DNA of 25,854 nt, taken from a virus. The position numbers and the translations under genes were made by a program. Position 1 is the stretch's first letter, and each line of letters begins with the position of its first letter. The notes beneath the pieces are model-generated. The model was not told the origin of the DNA and made no database searches. It saw only the letters and a program-made list of their open reading frames with translations. This document shows, piece after piece, positions 1 to 9,012 of the stretch. The DNA is taken from IMG/VR virus record IMGVR_UViG_3300034167_000054, positions 1 to 25,854 of that record. One strand, given 5' to 3'.

Positions 1-704
1 ACAGCAGATCCGGTGACCTTCAGTGGAGCGTTGATCTCCACAGCACCCGTAAATGTCTTCTGCCCATCAATGGTCTGAATGCTATCGGTGAGGACTACTG
101 TTGCAGGGAGAGAACCAGCGTTAATGGTTGTTTCTTCCCAATGGACATCACCGGATGTACCGTTTGCTCCAAGTACATACTGCTTACCGTCTGGAGTCTT
201 GTCAGCAATGATGTCGAGACCTTGTAGGAACTTGAAGGATCCTTCGGCACCAATAGTCGTAGTTCCCGTGAATGTCTTGGATCCCGTAATGGTCTCAGCG
301 AAGTTGATGCTGACCCCTGCTCCACCCTGGTCGAGGAACTGATCCGAGGATTCCTGAGAGACATACAGGGAGTTCAGCTGCGACATATCCAAGTCTGATG
401 CAGTCAGTACATCACCATCGGTAAAGTTGATCACACGGTCAGCCTCACGCGCCGGTGTGAATCGACGGAGCATCACATTGCCTGGTGTTTGACCATCTGG
501 CGGAATATCGAAGTGGACATAGGTTGCACCGTTGATGGTCACGAAAGACCAGCCACTCGATATCTCTGTCTGATTCACATACACACGTACATGACTTGGG
601 TCGAGCGGTGCTCCCCCATAGAAGGTCACTAGGAAGTCATTGGTGCCGCCGTCACCTGAGTAGAAAGTACGGGCGTAGTAGTTCAGTTCATAGAATGCTG
701 GCAT
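1..704 (-). CDS. Tail fibre protein, N-terminal part (T7 gp17-like), cut by left edge
   Basis: The reading frame is open from an ATG at 704 to the window edge, giving about 234 residues. Residues near 85-120 carry the phage T7 tail-fibre N-terminal signature: LRRFTPAREADRVINFTDGD is followed by VLTASDLDMSQLNSL, matching the T7 gp17 pattern of RR.T....RLV.FTDGS.L.A.DLN. That domain attaches the fibre to the tail tube in the family. The ATG overlaps the gp16-like stop by one base (TGATG), and GAGGA lies five bases upstream, so the start is well supported. Beyond residue 130 the protein moves into a repeat of the form TI.G.KTFTG, seen twice. The receptor-binding C-terminus lies outside the window, so host range cannot be judged. 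Confidence 0.88.
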   Translation of the reverse strand, partial: MPAFYELNYYARTFYSGDGGTNDFLVTFYGGAPLDPSHVRVYVNQTEISSGWSFVTINGATYVHFDIPPDGQTPGNVMLRRFTPAREADRVINFTDGDVLTASDLDMSQLNSLYVSQESSDQFLDQGGAGVSINFAETITGSKTFTGTTTIGAEGSFKFLQGLDIIADKTPDGKQYVLGANGTSGDVHWEETTINAGSLPATVVLTDSIQTIDGQKTFTGAVEINAPLKVTGSA

Positions 705-3700
705 CAGTTTCCTCGGTAAAGATTGGCTTTGACATCACGGGCGTGTGCCATGGCTTGGGCTAGTTCAGGCGACTCTTTGATTAACTTCTCAAGGGCAACC
801 CGACGGTAGTCAGATACCTGCCCTCGGATGAGCGATGTGCGGGGACTTGTGATCCCATCGGTTCCCATTTCAGGGAGACCCTTGAAGAACGGTGATGAGA
901 TCACGGAGCGCAGTTGGTCACGCACAGTCTTCCCACCGATCTTCACTTGACCCGTGAGTTCCCCATAGCGGTCATAGGCAGACTGACCGTTCTTCAACTT
1001 GATCTGCTTGAGATCGATGTTGCCTGGGAGGGTTCGACGGGCACCACCGACTGAGATCAATGAATCCGATAGAGCACGGTTCACAGGATCCTTGGTTGCC
1101 CTAGTGCCAGTAACGGGGAACAGAATAGACCATGGGCTCTCGGTGCCTTGCAGTGGTTCCCCAAGAGCATTACGGGTCTTATCAACGGAGTTCCCCGTGA
1201 ACGGTAGACGAGCCAATATGGCATCGACTGCGTTACGGGTTTCATAGATGGTGCTGTCGGTAAAGGTTGCCTCAGTCTGTGCCAAGGCGTTCGGTACAAC
1301 TGCTCCTGCAAACTGACGCATCATCTTGTTTGCAGCAGCCTCATCACCCATGGCCGCCGACATAGCCGTAGTCAATCCACGCAGGTATGACTTGGAAGTC
1401 ACATTGTTAGCGATAGACATGATGGCAGCCTTAGAGACACCCATGATGATCCCGTTGTCCTCAGGGGTTGGGTCATAGGTGCTGCGGCTGATGTCCACAG
1501 TGTCCGCAACGATTCCAAGGAAGGTGGCTACGGGGTCATTGCGTCCAAAGGAGACATACACGCCTCCCACCTTGATGGCATAGGGTTGCCAACCGGATGC
1601 AAGGAGTTGCTTTCGGATATCAGGATCTACAGGACCCTTGCCGGTGATCATGCCACTCGCTGCTAGACCGATGCCTGTGGTGTACAGGACACTTCCGGTA
1701 GCCAATCGCCCTGCTGCTTGAGCTGCTGCCTTCTTATCACCAGCCTTGGCTGCTTGCACCCAAGCGAGACTCTGCCCGATGGGGTTACGGTCTGTAACGA
1801 ATGCAAGAAGGTTCGTAGGGGTCTTGATGAACGGAACAATCAGTTGCAGTTCAGGTACATGACCAACTGCTGTTGAGAATGCCTTACCGATGTTGCCTAC
1901 GAGGCGTGAGCCGAAGGGTGCTGTTTCATCAGCGATATCGGTGTAGTCACGCTTCCAAGTTTGCTCCTTGACTCGACGCTCGATTTCCCCTGAGACACGC
2001 TGAAGGACTCGATAGTCCTCACCGGCGGCCTGTTGCATATTGCCACCAAAGGGAGCCAAGTCGCTATCGACAGTGGCATCCCAATTCTGATCGATATATC
2101 GTTGGACTTCAGGAATGAACAGAGGATGTGCCTTCGCCTTGGCACCTGAGGCATCCAAGGCAGAAAGCACAGCCTTCCGTTCAGTCACATCAGCAATAGC
2201 CTTGATGGCTTCTCGATCAACCTTACCGGCTTTCATCGAGGCGTTGTAAAGGCGGCTTACCTCAGTAACTACTGCTGGATCAGTTACAGGTTTCCCTAGG
2301 CGATCAGCAACCACGGTACCGAGGGTTTCCCGGAAAGCACCGGGCAGGTACTTATCCCGAGCCTGACGGAGCCCACGCTCTTCAACAGTCTTACGGGTGT
2401 ACAGCTGACCATCAATGAAGAGAAGATCACGGAGCCTCGATACCTCTGCTGATACCGCAGCATCTGTGAGGGGCTTGCCCATGCGCTTCGCTACATCAGC
2501 ACGGATAACCGTATCTGCTTCTGAGCGGGCAACAAGGGTCATAAAGAACTCATCGGAAAAACCGAGGGCTCTCATGGGAGCGTTGACGAATTGACCAAAC
2601 CAATCCATTGCAGCACCGGCTGGTGTGCGTTGGACTGCGCCGGTGACCTTGTCCACCTCGTTAAGCCAAGTAACACCCTTGGAACCAATACGCCTACCAG
2701 GTACAAACTCATCACCGTATTGTTGGTTTCCTCGACCGAGAACGAAGGAGTCACCTTCTTCTGATGCGGAGATCTTGAGAGCCTGAAAGGCATCCGTAGT
2801 CTGTGACCAGTACCGCGTGAGTACCGATAGTTCATTCGCTGCGCCCGCTGCATCACCTGACAATGCTTTGCCAGCAGCCCGCTCAAGAGGCATTGCCAAC
2901 ATCTGCAAGCCGTTCCATGCATTGACTGCAAGGGTCTTTGGTCCCGACAGGATCGAGTTACGGAACATCTCAACCGTCACACGCATTCCGCTTCGATAGG
3001 AACCTTCTGTGAGTAGTTGGGCAGCGCGGCGGCCTGTCTTGGGATCTAGTAGAAGTAACTGGAGAGTATCCCCCATCATTTCCATACGCACCCGCTGTTC
3101 CGCTGGTGTGAGTGCAAGGAACTGCTTACCTATCGTTTCCGTATCACTAAAGGCTTGAGACATTTGAAGGCTCTTGCCTATGTTTGATTTGATCCCCTCG
3201 GATGCTCTGAATATCTCAGTAAATGCCCTCAGCGCAGCATCAGAATCTGCTCCTGGCGCACGGATGGCTTGTAGGGCGTTGTAGCGTGATGCTGCTGTGA
3301 GACCTTCGAGGAATGGCATCATGTCAACGAGCTGTTTAGATGTAACTAACCCACGCTGCATTAACTGAATCCCCTCCGCAGCATTGATCGCACCTGTCTC
3401 CACAGCAGCCTTAACCGAGGCTATGCCGGTCATACGGTTGATTTCGTTTGTGGCGGGAGTTCCTTTGGCAAACTTATCGGGATTCGCCTCGTACTGACGG
3501 AGGGCGACGATTGCCTCTTCAAGCATATTGGGAGTAGGTGGTACCCCGGATCTCCCTGGGATCTTCCCAAGAAGTGGTTTCAGATTGATGAGACCCTTCT
3601 TCTCTAATTCATCGATACGGGCAGCAAGGGCAGCTACATCGGCTCCGCTAGTGTGCAGATCGTGAAGTTCCTTCATCGAAGGTGGGTCATTAACAACAGT

Positions 3701-5449
3701 CCGCATCCCGTCCACACTCGGAGGCGCAAATGCTGTAGTACCAGCAGCACTCTGCCCATACATACGCTGCTCTGCACGGCGACCTGCACCGAAGTAGAAC
3801 TCAGAATCCTTAGCAAGCGCGTAGCGACCGTTGAGCCAATCCTTAGTCAGCTTGTCGTACTTGGCACCACCGAACACCGCCTTGACTTCAGTAAGAGTGT
3901 TCTTGGTGAAGTAGCGGAGGAAGCCAAGTACTGACTTGGTATCTGCTTCAAGAGCGAGGCGCGAGAATGTTGCATCAGTCAATGTCTCTGCAACCCACTC
4001 ATCCATATTGATGAGGCGATACCACTCAGAGACAGGAATCTTCTTATCGAGAACAGCCTTCTTAAATGTCTTGGAGACAGCACCATCTACGGTTGCCTCG
4101 CGGGGACTGATGCCATGCTTATCAAAGAACGCAACATGAGCCTTCTCATAGTCACGCTTCATTGAAGCCAACATGGAATCATCGAGGTACCCAGTGAGTG
4201 AGTGCCACACTTCATGGACGAAGGTTCTCTTGGCATCACCTGTAGTGGTAGCGCGGCGGGCGATGTTGATGACATCCTGCGTGAAGGAGAATGATCCATT
4301 CTGATTAGGACCTAACTTCCTGAAGCGGATGCCCATGCTCTCAAAGTTGTCTACGCCCATCCGGCGGACAAGAGAGGTCATCATGGTGGCCTCTTCTTGA
4401 GTGATAGATCCACCTTGTCCTGCCTCACGGTTAATCCGATCCATCATGGCTTCTGCGCCACGCTTAACCGGGTACGTAGGATCAGATGTAGATGGCTTCT
4501 TAGGAGCAGCATCAGCAGCGAGGTTGTCCACAGCAGAACCGGGTGGGACATCATCAGCCGAATCAGTCAAGGCATCAATGAGCGATGGTTTCGGGGCAAC
4601 CTTGGCAGCCACAGCGTCACCCACAGGGGCAACCTCAGGCTGTGCCATCATGGAATCATCTTCAGCCCGAGCAGCAGCATCCGCAGCATCCTGTAGATCC
4701 TTACCGGCGACCTGCATGGCACCCTGCACAGCCTCCTCTTCAGACTTGCCAGCAGCCCGAAGACGCTTCATCTCCTTGACAGCCTTCATGGATCCCTTGA
4801 TTCCCGCGATGACTCCCTCAAAGGCACCACCAATGATGCCACCCTCAAGGGCGTTCTTTAGGCGACCTTCGAGTTCCGAGTCATTCATGTCGGTTGCCAT
4901 GAACTGCGTGAAGGCGTTATTCAGTGCAGGGTTGTCCGCTTGCACTAGGAGATCAGAGAGGCGACCTGCGTTGCCCTCGAAGGCAGCGAAGTCCGTAACG
5001 GCACCCTTGACAAAGGTTCCCCGGATAGCAGCTGATGCACCACCCCCTGCTCCACCCAACCAACCGGCGGTGGCACCTACAGCACCAGGGATCTTTGAGG
5101 CTGCCCCAAGGACACCCCCGGCAGCGAGGAACCCTGTGGCTACCTGCGAGATACCTGACACAATGGAACCAGACCATGATGTGCTAGTGCCCAGTGGGTT
5201 CGTGTGCCAATCTGGGAGGAGATCCATGGTTGCCCAATCGGCAAGGTTGTAGACACCCTTGGCAGCATCGATGGCACCACGGGGGACCGCCTTGATGGTG
5301 TCGTAGGTATCCCAGATGGGCTTCGATGGTTCTGCTGCGGGATCAGTAGGTTCCCCGAGATCCGTGGGCATCTGAGGAGATACCTGACCGTTGACGATGG
5401 CACTGAGCTCATCCTCGTTGAAGTATCTGCTATTTGGTGTTGTTGGCAT
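704..5449 (-). CDS. Large internal virion (ejection) protein, gp16-like, with HEXXH metallopeptidase motif
   Basis: A 1581-residue protein lies immediately before the tail fibre and after the gp15-like gene, the place of T7 gp16 (1318 residues). In the family this protein is ejected from the capsid core with the DNA and helps form the channel across the cell envelope. T7 gp16 begins with a lytic transglycosylase domain; I see no transglycosylase motif here. Instead residues 408-416 read KRTFVHEVWH-like, giving HEXXH at H412-E413-H416, and an acidic EW(V)AE segment at 484-488 could give the third zinc ligand. Gly/Ala-rich hydrophobic stretches occur near residues 95-150 and 1220-1250. PFIKTPTNLLAF near residue 1205 resembles a motif I associate with other large phage virion proteins. 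Role by synteny is firm; peptidase activity is inferred. Confidence 0.85.
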   Translation of the reverse strand: MPTTPNSRYFNEDELSAIVNGQVSPQMPTDLGEPTDPAAEPSKPIWDTYDTIKAVPRGAIDAAKGVYNLADWATMDLLPDWHTNPLGTSTSWSGSIVSGISQVATGFLAAGGVLGAASKIPGAVGATAGWLGGAGGGASAAIRGTFVKGAVTDFAAFEGNAGRLSDLLVQADNPALNNAFTQFMATDMNDSELEGRLKNALEGGIIGGAFEGVIAGIKGSMKAVKEMKRLRAAGKSEEEAVQGAMQVAGKDLQDAADAAARAEDDSMMAQPEVAPVGDAVAAKVAPKPSLIDALTDSADDVPPGSAVDNLAADAAPKKPSTSDPTYPVKRGAEAMMDRINREAGQGGSITQEEATMMTSLVRRMGVDNFESMGIRFRKLGPNQNGSFSFTQDVINIARRATTTGDAKRTFVHEVWHSLTGYLDDSMLASMKRDYEKAHVAFFDKHGISPREATVDGAVSKTFKKAVLDKKIPVSEWYRLINMDEWVAETLTDATFSRLALEADTKSVLGFLRYFTKNTLTEVKAVFGGAKYDKLTKDWLNGRYALAKDSEFYFGAGRRAEQRMYGQSAAGTTAFAPPSVDGMRTVVNDPPSMKELHDLHTSGADVAALAARIDELEKKGLINLKPLLGKIPGRSGVPPTPNMLEEAIVALRQYEANPDKFAKGTPATNEINRMTGIASVKAAVETGAINAAEGIQLMQRGLVTSKQLVDMMPFLEGLTAASRYNALQAIRAPGADSDAALRAFTEIFRASEGIKSNIGKSLQMSQAFSDTETIGKQFLALTPAEQRVRMEMMGDTLQLLLLDPKTGRRAAQLLTEGSYRSGMRVTVEMFRNSILSGPKTLAVNAWNGLQMLAMPLERAAGKALSGDAAGAANELSVLTRYWSQTTDAFQALKISASEEGDSFVLGRGNQQYGDEFVPGRRIGSKGVTWLNEVDKVTGAVQRTPAGAAMDWFGQFVNAPMRALGFSDEFFMTLVARSEADTVIRADVAKRMGKPLTDAAVSAEVSRLRDLLFIDGQLYTRKTVEERGLRQARDKYLPGAFRETLGTVVADRLGKPVTDPAVVTEVSRLYNASMKAGKVDREAIKAIADVTERKAVLSALDASGAKAKAHPLFIPEVQRYIDQNWDATVDSDLAPFGGNMQQAAGEDYRVLQRVSGEIERRVKEQTWKRDYTDIADETAPFGSRLVGNIGKAFSTAVGHVPELQLIVPFIKTPTNLLAFVTDRNPIGQSLAWVQAAKAGDKKAAAQAAGRLATGSVLYTTGIGLAASGMITGKGPVDPDIRKQLLASGWQPYAIKVGGVYVSFGRNDPVATFLGIVADTVDISRSTYDPTPEDNGIIMGVSKAAIMSIANNVTSKSYLRGLTTAMSAAMGDEAAANKMMRQFAGAVVPNALAQTEATFTDSTIYETRNAVDAILARLPFTGNSVDKTRNALGEPLQGTESPWSILFPVTGTRATKDPVNRALSDSLISVGGARRTLPGNIDLKQIKLKNGQSAYDRYGELTGQVKIGGKTVRDQLRSVISSPFFKGLPEMGTDGITSPRTSLIRGQVSDYRRVALEKLIKESPELAQAMAHARDVKANLYRGN

Positions 5450-5452
5450 TGA

Positions 5453-7849
5453 TTATTTCGTGAGACTCGGGTTCTTGATGAGGAGCTGCCTCTTGTACCG
5501 AATGAGTTCTGCTTGACGCGCTACGAAGGCTTCTCTGACTTGAGCAGAGAGACCAAGTGCATCCATGACCTTGTTGGTTGTGAGTGGGCTCATCAGTTCA
5601 AGTTCGTTCCTGAACATGGGCACTGTGAATGCATAGTCCACGGCGGCTTCCTTGTTAGGAAGTACCACGCCGAATACCGGGACACCTTCGGATGTTTGGT
5701 TTGCAATGACTTCTTGCGCTGACAGACCAGCAGTCATAGATCGCTTGACACGGCCATACTGCTGAAGGACTAAGTCAGGTGTGTATTCACGGTTGGTGTT
5801 GAAAAGAACACCTCGGCGCACCACGCCAACCTTGCCTTCCTTCTGTGCGGTAGCCCACATATCACCAAGACGCTGTAGGAGTTTGTCTGTGTTGTAGACA
5901 GCACCGAGGTTCATGTCCAAAGCAACTTGGTTGATTTGTGCAACCTCGCTCTTGAGGGATGTAACGAAACCCTCGCTCTGCGCTTCAATCGATGTACCCG
6001 CTCCTTTGGCTACAGCGAATGCATTAGTGACAGACATCTTTTGTTCCGTAGCCACTTCCTCAATGAACGCTTGGCGAGGTTCAATGACCTTAGCCTTACC
6101 AACGGTCACCCCGGATTCAGTAGCCGCCTTTACCCCACGCATAGCCTGGTTCTGCTCCTTGACCTTACCGTCGTAGTAGCCATCAAGAATCCCCACGACT
6201 GCGCGGTTGGCAACCTCAACACCCGAGGCAGCCTTGAGATCCCGGTAGGTCATCCCTGAGGTTGCATCGAGTACATCACCACGCACGAATGCTTTAACGC
6301 GTTCGTTAGCACCCGCTCTCCACTCAGTCTCTAGATCATTTGCTTCATCCATCTTGGACGGAGGCAGCATGGGTTGCCCACTGGCATTCCTGCCGGTAGC
6401 CATGTCAGCATCGACATAACTCTGAAGGATCTTTGCGGTGATCCCCTTGCCATTCTGTTGGACATAGGCCGTAGTAGCACCACGCACCACACCAATATTC
6501 TCTTGCCAGTGCCTATCAAGCATCATCTGGCTTTGGATAGGTAGTTTGGTCATGCGGTCACGGAGTAGTCCGCGATCAGGGATTGATCCATCGTCAATTG
6601 CATCCATGATGTCCCGAGTTTCTGCATCAGAAGCAGCGTTTCTCTGCACACCAACGGCAGCAAACAGCGGGCTCAACTTAAGTTGGATTGCTGAACGCAA
6701 CCCATCACGGACATCAGGCTTCATATCCGGATTCTTAGTTACATATTCATCGAGGAGCTTCTCTGTGATCTGCTGCGCCTGTTCAGCATTGCCAGCCATA
6801 ATGGCTGCACTGACCTTCTCATTCCAACCGAGGGCATAGAGCCCACGGACACCCTGTTGGATGTTCTGGTCAAAGACCCGTTCATTCCGGGTTGCCTCAG
6901 CCGCAATCTCGTTGAGCCGCTGATCCTTGATGGTCAATAGGTTTGAATAGAAGGCAGGGTTCTGATTGATCTGAGCCTTACCAAAGGACAACTTGCCCAT
7001 GGCTGACATCATGGTCTCCACTTCAGCCTCATCCTTGGTCTGCGAGATCGCTGTCTCAAAGCCACCCAGGAGAACCTTACGAGCAATCAGCGGATCCGTA
7101 GTGGTCAAGTGGATACTGTCCACCATCTGCTGCATGGCTACACCTACGGAACCCTTAGAGTCCCATTCATAGCCACTGGCACCAGCAGTCCGTAGAGCCT
7201 CAGCGATACCGTTCTGAGTCTGCTCAACAGCAACGAACTCCTGACGCTTCAGCATCTCCGCTTGGAACTTACTGCTGAACTCAGCGTTGGCTTCTTGGGC
7301 AACCGAGGCAAACCCCGCAGCACCATAGATGTCTGATGTGAAGGCATCCATGCCTACCTTCTCGGCGGCCTGTTTGGCGATCTCAGAGAATGGCACAGGG
7401 TTCGCAGGGTCTGTGGCAGATGCTGAGAGTGACGCTAAAGCGTTCCTGTACTGGAGGCCACCGGATCGCCCAAAGTTCTTACGGGCTTCCATGAGGAAGA
7501 AGGGGTTCGCTGAATCAGGTGCATTGTTCTTGACAACGGCTTCCTTGAAGGCGCGGTTGAGGGCGAACTGACGCTCCTGTGGGGTAGCGTTGGGATCTAC
7601 ATTGAGATCAACCTGGGAGAAGTCAACAGAGGCTCCTTGGATTGCAAGGTTCCGCTTGTCCTCATCAGCAGCCCGCGCAAGCATTCCTTGGAGTGATGGG
7701 GAGAACCCTGAGAGAGCCTCACCCAATTGCTGTAGGGAGTTACCACGGAGTTGTTGCCCAGGTGCCGGGGTGACATTGAGGTTCACCGGCGAGGCTGAAG
7801 GTTGAATAGCGACCTGCGTGAGGTCACGGGGTGTAAGGGATGTTGCCAT
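5453..7849 (-). CDS. Internal virion protein, gp15-like (ejection channel component)
   Basis: A 798-residue protein sits between the gp14-like and gp16-like genes, exactly where T7 encodes gp15 (747 residues). In T7, gp15 forms part of the internal core and then the periplasmic ejection tube. The sequence is soluble and helix-rich, with no signal peptide, membrane segment or enzyme motif that I can see. The frame could start at a GTG at 7861, but that overlaps the upstream gene by 10 bases and lacks a ribosome binding site. The ATG at 7849 follows GAGGGTGG by about 10 bases and gives MATSLTPRDL, so it is preferred. Assignment rests on size and gene order more than on residue motifs. Confidence 0.8.
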   Translation of the reverse strand: MATSLTPRDLTQVAIQPSASPVNLNVTPAPGQQLRGNSLQQLGEALSGFSPSLQGMLARAADEDKRNLAIQGASVDFSQVDLNVDPNATPQERQFALNRAFKEAVVKNNAPDSANPFFLMEARKNFGRSGGLQYRNALASLSASATDPANPVPFSEIAKQAAEKVGMDAFTSDIYGAAGFASVAQEANAEFSSKFQAEMLKRQEFVAVEQTQNGIAEALRTAGASGYEWDSKGSVGVAMQQMVDSIHLTTTDPLIARKVLLGGFETAISQTKDEAEVETMMSAMGKLSFGKAQINQNPAFYSNLLTIKDQRLNEIAAEATRNERVFDQNIQQGVRGLYALGWNEKVSAAIMAGNAEQAQQITEKLLDEYVTKNPDMKPDVRDGLRSAIQLKLSPLFAAVGVQRNAASDAETRDIMDAIDDGSIPDRGLLRDRMTKLPIQSQMMLDRHWQENIGVVRGATTAYVQQNGKGITAKILQSYVDADMATGRNASGQPMLPPSKMDEANDLETEWRAGANERVKAFVRGDVLDATSGMTYRDLKAASGVEVANRAVVGILDGYYDGKVKEQNQAMRGVKAATESGVTVGKAKVIEPRQAFIEEVATEQKMSVTNAFAVAKGAGTSIEAQSEGFVTSLKSEVAQINQVALDMNLGAVYNTDKLLQRLGDMWATAQKEGKVGVVRRGVLFNTNREYTPDLVLQQYGRVKRSMTAGLSAQEVIANQTSEGVPVFGVVLPNKEAAVDYAFTVPMFRNELELMSPLTTNKVMDALGLSAQVREAFVARQAELIRYKRQLLIKNPSLTK

Positions 7850-7851
7850 AG

Positions 7852-8556
7852 TTAGTACCACCCTCGGCTAACCATGCGGACTGATGTGGGCATGGAACCC
7901 ATGAAAGCCTCGCGTCGAGCAAGCGTTGAGTAGTTGGCAGAAGGTGCACTACCTGTACCGAAGTTCATTTTTTCCACATTGCCATAAGTATTTATGGCAC
8001 CCAGTACACCTCCACCGATCTGAAGAGCAGGAGTAAAGGGGCTCGGTGCGGTAGTCGTTGGGTAGGAACGGATCATGGTTCCATCGGCTTGCCCCTGCAT
8101 ACCGAGTTGTTCAATCATCAATTGGCGACTACGGAAGTCGTAGTTGAGGTTGACATTGGCGATGGATTCATTCTGTTGACGGGTGAACTCGTTCATCAAC
8201 ATATTGACGGAGTTGCCCTGGATACCCGCTTCACCCGTAGTGGTACGAATGGAACCAAAGGCAGTCTCTGCTTCCTGACGGATCTGCTGAACCTGTTGAG
8301 CCTTACTGATCTGCTCCTCACGCTGACGGACACCTACCTGCTGATATTGGAGTTGCAGGTTCTCTTGGGCAAGCCGCTGCCCTTCTTCGTACTGGTACTT
8401 CTGTGAGTCAGCCGCTTGCTTCTGACCGGCATAGGACACACCGGCACTCGCTGCTGTTGCTGCCACCGATAGCACTGCCATGGTTCCAGCAGCAGCTGCC
8501 GCTGCCTCTGATGCTCCAAGAGCAACACCGATGGGTGCTAGGAATGGAATACACAT
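7852..8556 (-). CDS. Internal virion protein, gp14-like
   Basis: This 234-residue protein has the typical gp14 layout. A short N-terminus is followed by an Ala/Gly-rich hydrophobic segment (about residues 12-45, ending AGVSYAGQKQAADSQ). Then comes a long Gln/Glu-rich helical region (about 50-100), a conserved-looking segment with GNSVNMLMNEF and YDFRSRQLMIEQLG, and a flexible C-terminus. In T7, gp14 (196 residues) inserts in the outer membrane during genome ejection, and the hydrophobic N-terminus fits that role. It lies three bases after the gp13-like stop and just before the gp15-like start, matching the T7 order 13-14-15-16. Confidence is high from order and composition together. Confidence 0.87.
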   Translation of the reverse strand: MCIPFLAPIGVALGASEAAAAAAGTMAVLSVAATAASAGVSYAGQKQAADSQKYQYEEGQRLAQENLQLQYQQVGVRQREEQISKAQQVQQIRQEAETAFGSIRTTTGEAGIQGNSVNMLMNEFTRQQNESIANVNLNYDFRSRQLMIEQLGMQGQADGTMIRSYPTTTAPSPFTPALQIGGGVLGAINTYGNVEKMNFGTGSAPSANYSTLARREAFMGSMPTSVRMVSRGWY

Positions 8557-8559
8557 GAG

Positions 8560-9012
8560 TTAGATAGCCTTTCGGTAGTAACCGATTCGTTGATTGTTGT
8601 GAGTAGCGATATTGGTGAGAGTGAATCCCACCCATACCAGCCAATCTGTATGTTTCGTGTTTCGCATATCGACCCAGTTTCCTACTCCGGAAACACCAGG
8701 CAACTTGGAAACAGGCGCAATGATGTGGTTCACCCACAGCCGACTCTGCCGCAGGAATGCCATAGGAAATGTGAAGAGCTCTTCAGTCCCTAGAAGCCAG
8801 ACGGTGCCGGTGGGCGTGATCCCGAACATGGCCGTGGGATTCCCTGTTTCCCCGATGACGGTGAGGCACTGCAACGAATGCGCCAGACCCTCCCGCAGAG
8901 AACACAGCGGATCAACCCCCCACAAGTCGCACTCTTGTCTGTCAGCCTCACGCAGAGCTCCTGCGATCCGAGCACAATCGGCTTCTTTCGAGGGACGCAC
9001 ATGGGGGGTCAT
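8560..9012 (-). CDS. Internal virion protein A, gp13-like, acetyltransferase-like fold
   Basis: This 150-residue protein starts MTPHVRPSKEADCARIAGAL, resembling the opening of T7 gp13 (MMTIRPTKSTDFEVF) and of GNAT-type proteins. The segment LWVNHIIAPVSKLPGVSG followed by NTKHTDWLVWVGF parallels the T7 gp13 stretch containing LWNYVWVGNTSHIRFLKTIGA. T7 gp13 (138 residues) is a small protein needed for correct virion morphogenesis. No catalytic function is known for it, and none is claimed here. The ATG overlaps the tail tubular B stop by four bases (ATGA), and AGGA lies four bases upstream. It sits between tail tubular B and the gp14-like gene, as in T7. Confidence 0.82.
   Translation of the reverse strand: MTPHVRPSKEADCARIAGALREADRQECDLWGVDPLCSLREGLAHSLQCLTVIGETGNPTAMFGITPTGTVWLLGTEELFTFPMAFLRQSRLWVNHIIAPVSKLPGVSGVGNWVDMRNTKHTDWLVWVGFTLTNIATHNNQRIGYYRKAI

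Noticed and set aside
2572-2973. 133-residue minus-strand frame inside the gp16-like gene
   Set aside because: It is in another frame within a long conserved gene, is rich in Arg, Cys and Ser without any motif, and has no sign of internal initiation.
4401-5252. 283-residue open frame on the plus strand opposite the gp16-like gene
   Set aside because: Its Ala/Pro/Ser-rich translation mirrors the Gly/Ala-rich segment of the minus-strand gene. No other plus-strand gene exists in the window and no ribosome binding site or family motif is seen.
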